Shown here piece by piece: positions 58,232-64,000 of a stretch of 64,000 bases of DNA. The translations under genes were made by a program, and so were the position numbers. Location: NCBI RefSeq assembly GCF_025919725.1, contig NZ_CP081495.1, positions 2,294,001-2,358,000 on the forward strand. Reading direction: 5' to 3'. Under the pieces are notes generated by a model, which was not told where the DNA came from, did no database searches, and saw only the letters and a program-made list of their open reading frames with translations. The first letter of the stretch is position 1; every line of letters begins with the position of its first letter. This stretch comes from Flavobacterium agricola (GTDB lineage: Bacteria; Bacteroidota; Bacteroidia; Flavobacteriales; Flavobacteriaceae).

Positions 58232-58306
58232 GGGCGATTAGCTCAGCTGGTTCAGAGCACCTCGTTTACACCGAGGGGGTCAGGGGTTCGAATCCCTTAT
58301 CGCCCA
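58232..58306 (+). tRNA. tRNA-Val (TAC)
   Basis: Acceptor GGGCGAT / ATCGCCC (7 bp), anticodon stem CCTCG/CGAGG around TTTACAC (anticodon TAC), T-arm GGGTTCGAATCCC-like. It lies after the rrn terminator, so it is transcribed by read-through or separately. Only CC of CCA is genomically present. Confidence 0.95.
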
Positions 58307-58313
58307 CCGAAAG

Positions 58314-58349
58314 AAAAACTCCTCATCAGAAATGATGAGGAGTTTTTTT
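58314..58349. terminator. Bidirectional terminator
   Basis: AAAAACTCCTCATCA / TGATGAGGAGTTTTTTT stem with GAAA-type loop, after tRNA-Val and convergent with the next gene. Confidence 0.85.
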
Positions 58350-58387
58350 ATTTACTTAATGTTCATTGTTATCAGAGCATATAATAA

Positions 58388-58906
58388 TTATTTATCTTCA
58401 ACATATTTGTTATAGAAATCCTCCGTTATTTTACCTGGAAAAAAAATAACCATGGTATAATGTTTCCCAATATCTTCAAGAAAAAGAGCAGTTAATTCCT
58501 TTTTGAATTCCTCGCTGAATTCATGATTTACCTTAAATAAGTCTGACCAACAGATATTAAACAGAATTTTGTTTTTATTTATATAACGAATTATCTGTTT
58601 CATTTGTTTTTTTGTTAGCTGTTTATCTGTGTTTCTAACAAATTCCATTTCATCAACACTACTATCTTGATTAAATCTTATATTCAATTTGAAAACAGGA
58701 TATATACTATTTATTTTATAATCATAAAGTATACTCTTTTTTTTATCAATAATTTTTTTGATTTTTTTTTCTCCAATGGTCTTTTCTAGTACCTCTATTA
58801 ACATTTTGGTATTCTCAACATGGCATTGTTCATCAATACCTATTTTAGGTGTTTGAGCAAACATTTGGAAACTAGCAAATAAAAAAATAAGGGTAATGCG
58901 CTTCAT
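58388..58906 (-). CDS. Secreted protein of unknown function
   Basis: 172 residues. A Sec signal peptide ends at FQMFAQ (about residue 18). The mature protein is Lys-rich (KKIKKIIDKKK near 53-63), has two cysteines in the first third and last third (QCH and NICW), and no recognised domain. It is noticeably more AT-rich than its neighbours, which may mean recent acquisition or a fast-evolving lineage-specific gene. It stands alone between the rrn operon and repeat copy C. Confidence 0.65.
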   Translation of the reverse strand: MKRITLIFLFASFQMFAQTPKIGIDEQCHVENTKMLIEVLEKTIGEKKIKKIIDKKKSILYDYKINSIYPVFKLNIRFNQDSSVDEMEFVRNTDKQLTKKQMKQIIRYINKNKILFNICWSDLFKVNHEFSEEFKKELTALFLEDIGKHYTMVIFFPGKITEDFYNKYVEDK

Positions 58907-59057
58907 TTGATGCTTTATTGATTAAACATTCATTTTGATGTTTAATTTAACTTTTTATACGGTTTTTATCAATTTTTTTTCTAATTAAGAATTTACTTTT
59001 ACTATATAATGTTCTGTTTTATTATTGCTTACTAGTAATATAAACTACGTAGCTTTT

Positions 59058-59144
59058 GCGTTAGGGATAGCAGCGATATCCTTTTATGTAACGGAGTAGA
59101 ATAAAAGATAAAGCGGATAGCCCGACCCGAGCTATCCGCTTTAT
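59058..59144 (+). repeat. Dispersed flavobacterial repeat, copy C
   Basis: Plus strand: GCGTTAGGGATAGCAGCGAT-ATCCTTTTA (block 1 like) and AAAAGATAAAGCGGATAGCC-CGACCCGAG (block 2). Unlike copies A and B it ends in a perfect hairpin, ATAAAGCGGATAGC (59108-59121), 9-base loop, GCTATCCGCTTTAT (59131-59144). Confidence 0.65.
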
Positions 59145-59180
59145 GTATTTTTGTGTTATTCTGTGTGCGAGGGTAACACG

Positions 59181-60302
59181 CTATTTAACGTTTTTACGAA
59201 AGGTTTTACGTTCTTTATGCAATTCTGGACTAAATTGTTGCCAAAGCTGCTGTATTTTGTTGTTTTCTATTAAAAGCGGATTGGTTTCAACGGTTTTGAT
59301 GCCTCGTTTTTTAAAATTGTTATAAAAATCTCTGAATATAAGAGCGGGTATGCCTTTAGACTGGTATTCGGGTTCGATTCCGATTAAATAAAACTCGGCA
59401 TGGTCGTTCTTTTTCATAGCTTTTAATAAATGATACCACCCGAACGGAAATAAGCTTCCGTTGGCCTTTTTAAAGGCTTTTGAGAACGACGGCATGGTAA
59501 TAGCAAAGGCAATGATTTTATTTTGATCGTTTACTATGATGCTGATAAAATCGGGGTGTATGTAGCCGATGTATTTTTCTTTGTAATGATCTATTTGGTA
59601 TTGTTCTATTGGTACATAGCTTTGCAAGTCTGAATATGCGTGGTTTAGTACGGCAAACATTTCGTCTACATAAGGTAAAATTTCTTTCGTGTTGTTAAAT
59701 TTTAATGCTCTTACCTTGTAACGTTTTTCTATTAATGGTGCAAATTTTTCCATGTTCCAAACTTTGCCCACATTTTCCATGGTCATTTGGTATTCTATCC
59801 ATTCTGCTTCGGGTTTATAACCCAATTGCTCCATATGTTTCGGGTAATATTCGTAGTTATATAGCCCAATCATGGTTGGTAAATAGTCAAAACCTTTGGT
59901 TAGCATGCCGGCTTTATCCATGTTGTTAAAGCCCATAGGTCCTTCTATATATTCTAAATCGTTTTCTTGTGCGAATTCGATGGCTTTTTGAAGCAGGGCT
60001 TGACTCACGTTAATATCGTCTATAAAATCAAACCAACCAAAGCGAACTTTACGTTTGTGGAGTTGGTTTACCTCGTTCCAGTTTATAATTACGGCAATAC
60101 GACCAACAATTTCTTGATTTTTGTACGCTAAATAGTATTTAACTGAAACTGTTTTTTGAACGTGATCGTTTAAATTAAAACTTTTTAATTCACCTTTTAA
60201 TAAAGATGGTACCCAATAAGGATTGTTTTTATATAATGAAAAAGGAAAGGAAACAAATTGTTTCATTTCCTTTTCTGTATTTACTTGCTTTACTTGTATC
60301 AT
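59181..60302 (-). CDS. GNAT-fold N-acetyltransferase-like protein
   Basis: 373 residues. Two acyltransferase-like halves are visible: the N-terminal YYLAYKNQEIVGRIAVIINW segment and the C-terminal HAEFYLIGIEPEYQSKGIPALIF, which has the acetyl-CoA-binding QxxxGIP pattern. Such duplicated GNAT proteins of about 370 residues are widespread in Bacteroidota with unknown substrate. It starts on the last base of the upstream barrel gene's stop codon, so the two are cotranscribed. Confidence 0.8.
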   Translation of the reverse strand: MIQVKQVNTEKEMKQFVSFPFSLYKNNPYWVPSLLKGELKSFNLNDHVQKTVSVKYYLAYKNQEIVGRIAVIINWNEVNQLHKRKVRFGWFDFIDDINVSQALLQKAIEFAQENDLEYIEGPMGFNNMDKAGMLTKGFDYLPTMIGLYNYEYYPKHMEQLGYKPEAEWIEYQMTMENVGKVWNMEKFAPLIEKRYKVRALKFNNTKEILPYVDEMFAVLNHAYSDLQSYVPIEQYQIDHYKEKYIGYIHPDFISIIVNDQNKIIAFAITMPSFSKAFKKANGSLFPFGWYHLLKAMKKNDHAEFYLIGIEPEYQSKGIPALIFRDFYNNFKKRGIKTVETNPLLIENNKIQQLWQQFSPELHKERKTFRKNVK

Positions 60303-61327
60303 TACTCTAAAATAATTTCTTCTTCTTCTTCCTCAATTACGCGGTTTTCGATTTCAATGTTTAAGTTAAGCTCTTCGTTGTTATAGAATTCTGTTTCGAA
60401 CGGTTCTTGTGGTTCTTGCTCAACCACAACTTCTGTATCTTCAACAACTGGTGCTTTTGCTTTTTTATATATTCTATGCGGTGTGTGCTTGTTTGTATTG
60501 CGCCAAGAAAGGCCAATGCCAAACATGTTTACTTTTGGCGTATCTTTAAAGTTAAAGCCAAACGAGGCATCAACTTGTAAATTATCGTTAATTAAATAGG
60601 CAGCACCTGCTCTAAAAATATTGTCAGCGTAATAATCGCTTTTAAAACCTTGATCTTCTGCAAAAATAGACCATTTATAATTAATTCCATGAGTTACCGT
60701 TAAAATATATCCGTAGGTTGGGTAATCGGTAGTTATTTTATCTGCAATAATGTTGGTTACTACAGACCATTTTGGCGATAAGGTTTGTTGCAGCAAAACC
60801 ATAACTTTTGGACTAATGCTCGCATCCGTAGGAAAGGTAAACGGGTTGTTGCCTAGTTTAAAATTTGCTCCGGCATAAACCGCCACAGCGGGAATTAAAT
60901 AACGAAGTTTAAATTTATTTCTAGCTTTCCAACTGTATAAGTTTACCTCGGGTTCGTAATTTTTCCATGGGTCGTAAACCAAATATTTAGCACCTAATCT
61001 AAAATGGTTTAATCCGCTTCGGTTTTGGGCTCCGTACGGGCTTTCAAACCGATCGGTTTTATAATCTATTTCGCCAATAAATTCTAATTGTTCAAAAAAA
61101 GCACCGTATCGTACATCTATTTCTGCACCAAAACCTAGGGCTTTGTTTTGCATTAAAACATGTTTTTTATTCTCATTGTAAAGCCCCGTTTCTAGCTGAA
61201 TTACTTTTTTACCCACAGCATAAGCGCCGAACGATTTTCCTGGTCGGTTTGAGTTTATAGTATTGGTAATTTGGGCATTACAAGTAACACATAAAATAAG
61301 GTTACAAATAAGAATTTTTAATTTCAT
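60302..61327 (-). CDS. Putative outer-membrane protein with acidic C-terminal tail
   Basis: 341 residues. A signal peptide ends at TCNAQ (about residue 19); the sequence NRPGKSFGAYAVGKKVIQLETG and many amphipathic strands fit transporter/MetA-type barrels of Bacteroidota. The last 55 residues are unusual: a run of Glu/Val (VVVEQEPQEPFETEF, EEEEEEIILE) after the barrel. It is the first gene of a pair with the GNAT-like protein. Function unknown. Confidence 0.75.
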   Translation of the reverse strand: MKLKILICNLILCVTCNAQITNTINSNRPGKSFGAYAVGKKVIQLETGLYNENKKHVLMQNKALGFGAEIDVRYGAFFEQLEFIGEIDYKTDRFESPYGAQNRSGLNHFRLGAKYLVYDPWKNYEPEVNLYSWKARNKFKLRYLIPAVAVYAGANFKLGNNPFTFPTDASISPKVMVLLQQTLSPKWSVVTNIIADKITTDYPTYGYILTVTHGINYKWSIFAEDQGFKSDYYADNIFRAGAAYLINDNLQVDASFGFNFKDTPKVNMFGIGLSWRNTNKHTPHRIYKKAKAPVVEDTEVVVEQEPQEPFETEFYNNEELNLNIEIENRVIEEEEEEIILE

Positions 61328-61426
61328 GTTCTGTTTTTAAGCGCCATGTTGCTATAAATAAACTAAAAGCGGCTGTTTTTATTATTATTTTAAGAAATTT
61401 ATATTTAAAAAATCAGGTCAATTTTG

Positions 61427-61434
61427 TAAATTTG
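61427..61434 (+). promoter_or_regulatory. -7 promoter element (TAAATTTG)
   Basis: TAnnTTTG match 20 bases before the DUF4834 gene. Confidence 0.45.
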
Positions 61435-61454
61435 ATAAGCAAAAACAAATAATT

Positions 61455-61751
61455 ATGAATACAGCATCATTTACTGGCTTTTTAAGTACAATACTTTGGA
61501 TCGTATTAATTTATTACGCGTTAAAGTTTTTGTTTCGATTGTTTGCTCCTATTTTATTTAAGGTTGCCGTTCAGAAAGCCGAAAAAAGTTTCAACGAAAA
61601 GTCAAGACAATTTTACGAACAACAAAATCAATACTCAGGATCTACAGAATCAAACCATAAAACAGCTCAATCTAAATCAGAAATTAACATTAATGATTTG
61701 AGAGAGAAAAAAAAGATTGGGGAATATATTGATTTTGAGGAGATAAAATAA
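61455..61751 (+). CDS. DUF4834 family membrane protein
   Basis: 98 residues. One membrane segment at about 8-30 (FLSTILWIVLIYYALKFLFRLFAP), then a polar helix and a Ser/Lys/Glu-rich tail ending KKIGEYIDFEEIK. That tail matches the family's characteristic C-terminus. Members are confined to Bacteroidota; function unknown. It often lies near YfhO genes, and one follows at 62.6 kb here. Confidence 0.82.
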   Translation: MNTASFTGFLSTILWIVLIYYALKFLFRLFAPILFKVAVQKAEKSFNEKSRQFYEQQNQYSGSTESNHKTAQSKSEININDLREKKKIGEYIDFEEIK

Positions 61752-61761
61752 TTTCAAAGCT

Positions 61762-61795
61762 AAAAAAAATCGGGCGATTTCGTCCGATTTTTTTT
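61762..61795 (+). terminator. Rho-independent terminator
   Basis: AAAAAAAATCGG / CCGATTTTTTTT stem with 10-base loop. Confidence 0.75.
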
Positions 61796-61865
61796 GTTTA
61801 TTTTTAATTAGTATACTAAAAAGCGTTTTAATAGTTTTGTAATTATTACCTTTTTAAACTTCTTG

Positions 61866-62522
61866 ATGGATTTACTTGTAAGCTTGTACGATTTTATAAT
61901 GCATATTGATTTGCATTTGGTTGATTTTGTTAACGATTATGGGGTTTGGTTATACGCCATTTTGTTTTTAATTATTTTTACTGAAACCGGGGTGGTTGTA
62001 ATGCCTTTTTTACCTGGCGATTCGTTGTTGTTTGCTGCCGGCATGTTAGCGGCACAACCTAATGAAATTAACGTACTGCTTTTAATGGTAATTTTGTTTG
62101 CCGCAGCTTTTTTAGGCGATTCGCTTAATTACTTTATAGGTAATAAGTTTGGTTACAAAGCTACGCGTGTTAAATTATTTGGCTACCAAGTTATTAAACA
62201 AGAACAAATTGATAAAACGCACGATTTTTACGAAAAATACGGTACAAAAACTATTGTTATTGCTCGGTTTGTACCTATTGTAAGAACGTTAGCCCCTTTT
62301 GTTGCCGGAATTGGTAGTATGAAATACAGTACTTTTACAACCTTTAACTTACTTGGTGCCTTTATTTGGGTATTCGGTATTACATTGGCCGGATATTTTT
62401 TAGGAAATATTGAGATTATTCGTGCCAATTTTTCTAAAGTAGTTTTAGCAATTATTGTTCTGTCGGTTTTACCGATTGTGTACGAACTGATAAAAAATAA
62501 ATTTTTTGCCCCTTCAAAATAA
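61866..62522 (+). CDS. DedA family membrane protein
   Basis: 218 residues; the ATG at 61866 is preferred over a TTG directly before it. Signatures: FTETGVVVMPFLPGDSLLFAAG near residues 41-62 and FLGDSLNYFIGNKFG near 84-98, with the RFVPIVRTLAPFVAG motif at about 138-152. These acidic and arginine residues are conserved in DedA/SNARE-associated proteins, some of which flip undecaprenyl phosphate or phosphatidylethanolamine. Five to six membrane helices. Intact. Confidence 0.92.
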   Translation: MDLLVSLYDFIMHIDLHLVDFVNDYGVWLYAILFLIIFTETGVVVMPFLPGDSLLFAAGMLAAQPNEINVLLLMVILFAAAFLGDSLNYFIGNKFGYKATRVKLFGYQVIKQEQIDKTHDFYEKYGTKTIVIARFVPIVRTLAPFVAGIGSMKYSTFTTFNLLGAFIWVFGITLAGYFLGNIEIIRANFSKVVLAIIVLSVLPIVYELIKNKFFAPSK

Positions 62523-62550
62523 ATAAAGCTCGATTTTCGAGCTTTTATTT
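62522..62550 (+). terminator. Rho-independent terminator after dedA
   Basis: AATAAAGCTCGA / TCGAGCTTTTATT stem with a short loop and T-rich tail. Confidence 0.65.
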
Positions 62551-62621
62551 TTAGTACATGTTTCAGCAACGTACTATTATTTATTAAATTAGCTCCATTA
62601 AAATTTAGAAACAAAAAAACC

Positions 62622-64000
62622 ATGCATAAAATTAAAAGCTATTTACCTTATTTGTATGTTATTCTTGGCTTTGTACTAATTTCATTGCTGTATTTTAGCC
62701 CTGTTTTACAAGGCAAACAAATACAACAATCTGATATTACACAATATATCGGGATGGCAAAAGAGCAAAATGATTTTAGAGCCGCTCACGGCGAAGAACC
62801 ATATTGGACAAACGGTGCCTTTGGTGGGATGCCAACCTATCAATTAGGAGCAAAGTACCCAAATAATTACATTAAGGTTTTAGACGAAACATTGCGTTTT
62901 TTACCTCGTCCGGCAGATTATTTATTTCTGTACTTTGTTGGTTTCTTTATTTTATTACGCGTTTTAAAAGTTGATTTTTTAAAGGCTTTTATTGGCGCAT
63001 TAGCTTTCGGTTTTTCTACCTATTTAATAATTATTTTAGGCGTTGGACATAATGCAAAAGCACATGCTATAGCTTATATGCCTGTTGTAATTGCAGGGGT
63101 TTTATTGGTTTTCAGAAAAAAATATATTGCAGGTGGATTACTAACAACCGTTGCTGCAGCTTTAGAGATTAATGCGAATCACTTTCAAATGACGTATTAT
63201 CTTTTAATCTTTTTATTGGTAATGGGTATTTTTTACCTCGTTTCTTTTATTAAAGCGAAAGATTATAAGGCCATTTATACCTCGGTTTTAGTGTTTTTTG
63301 TTGCAGGTTTGTTAGCGCTTGGTTCTAATGCAAGTAATTTATTGGCTACATCCGAATATGCTAAAGTTTCTACACGTAGCACATCTAATTTAAGTTTTGA
63401 ACCAGACGGCTCACCAAAAGTTTCATCAAACGGAATGAGCTATGAGTACATTACCGAATACAGCTACGGAATTCCTGAAAGTTTAAATTTATTAGCTCCA
63501 CGTTTATTTGGTGGTTCTAATAACGAAGATGTTGGTACATCCTCATCCTTATTCAACTTTTTAACATCAATAGGAGCAAATTCTTATCAAGCACAAGAAA
63601 TAACCGCTCATGCACCTACGTATTGGGGTGATCAGCCCATTGTTGCAGCGCCTGCCTATGTTGGTGCAGCCGTTTTTTGTTTGGCTATTTTATGCATGTT
63701 TATAGAAAAACGTCGTATTAAATATGTTTTTGCCACCGGTGCTTTAGTTTCGTTATTATTATCTTGGGGTAAAAACTTTGATTTTTTAACTAGCTTTTTT
63801 ATTGATTATGTACCGATGTACGACAAGTTCCGTGCAGTTTCTTCTATTCAAGTTATTCTCGAGTTATGTTTCCCGGTATTAGCCATTTTAGGATTGCAAG
63901 CGTTTTATAAAACAACCGATAAAAAAGTTAGAATTGATGCTTTAAAAAACACGGTTTTTGTTTCAGGAGTTATTTTAGCTGTAATTTTATTAGGTTACGT
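62622..64000 (+). CDS. YfhO family membrane protein (N-terminal part)
   Basis: The frame runs from the ATG at 62622 without a stop to the end of the window, at least 459 residues of an expected 800 or so. The first membrane helix is followed by a large extracytoplasmic loop with DITQYIGMAKEQNDF and PYWTNGAFGGMPTYQLG near residues 38-70, then many membrane helices. This is the pattern of the YfhO/GT-C-like family, probable lipid-linked sugar glycosyltransferases. The C-terminal part lies beyond the window. Confidence 0.85.
   Translation, partial: MHKIKSYLPYLYVILGFVLISLLYFSPVLQGKQIQQSDITQYIGMAKEQNDFRAAHGEEPYWTNGAFGGMPTYQLGAKYPNNYIKVLDETLRFLPRPADYLFLYFVGFFILLRVLKVDFLKAFIGALAFGFSTYLIIILGVGHNAKAHAIAYMPVVIAGVLLVFRKKYIAGGLLTTVAAALEINANHFQMTYYLLIFLLVMGIFYLVSFIKAKDYKAIYTSVLVFFVAGLLALGSNASNLLATSEYAKVSTRSTSNLSFEPDGSPKVSSNGMSYEYITEYSYGIPESLNLLAPRLFGGSNNEDVGTSSSLFNFLTSIGANSYQAQEITAHAPTYWGDQPIVAAPAYVGAAVFCLAILCMFIEKRRIKYVFATGALVSLLLSWGKNFDFLTSFFIDYVPMYDKFRAVSSIQVILELCFPVLAILGLQAFYKTTDKKVRIDALKNTVFVSGVILAVILLGY

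Overview
The window is about 64 kb of low-GC chromosome from a member of the Flavobacteriaceae (Bacteroidota). Supporting signs are a Bacteroidota-type 16S/23S rRNA operon, the flavobacterial -33/-7 promoter form (TTG-N17-19-TAnnTTTG) in front of several genes, weak or absent Shine-Dalgarno sites, SPOR/HU-CCDC81, DUF4834, YfhO and BatE-like proteins, and many small outer-membrane barrels. A genus near Myroides/Paenimyroides/Flavobacterium is plausible but is not proven from the text alone.

Layout. 1-10.6 kb: end of a BatE-like protein, cvpA, pheS, terC, gpsA, a lipoprotein, nadD-gmk-yicC, a trans-sulfuration enzyme and an outer-membrane protein. 11-15.9 kb: hotdog thioesterase, nrdA and nrdB behind a cobalamin riboswitch, recO and a barrel protein. 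15.9-21.5 kb: a heavy-metal RND efflux operon (adaptor, permease, TolC-like channel). 21.9-28.5 kb: ileS, a DksA/TraR-like regulator, lspA, pncA and a DASS dicarboxylate transporter. 28.5-33 kb: a porin and sdhCAB, which together with the transporter form one apparent C4-dicarboxylate operon. 33-41.5 kb: a surface protein, a thioesterase, an HU/SPOR cell-envelope protein, dprA, trpS, an acyltransferase, an ECF sigma factor with a likely anti-sigma partner, and recA. 41.9-49.8 kb: kup, a lipoprotein, an apparent tRNA ho5U34 operon (trhO-trhP-ferredoxin-ArsC-like), and a three-gene operon (SDR, CatA-like acetyltransferase, HAD). 50-58.3 kb: a barrel and an S41 peptidase bracketed by two copies of a dispersed repeat, then a complete rrn operon (16S, tRNA-Ile, tRNA-Ala, 23S, 5S) and tRNA-Val. 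58.4-64 kb: a secreted protein, a third repeat copy, a GNAT/outer-membrane gene pair, DUF4834, DedA and the start of a YfhO protein.

Four observations stand out. (1) A cobalamin riboswitch precedes B12-independent nrdBA, which predicts a B12-dependent RNR elsewhere in the genome. (2) trhO and trhP, alternative enzymes for the same tRNA modification, lie next to each other and carry a homologous C-terminal module of about 86 residues, followed by a ferredoxin. (3) A three-copy dispersed element looks like an RNA- or palindrome-type repeat. (4) Seven single frameshifts, including in pheS and recA, are best read as indel errors in the assembly rather than gene decay.
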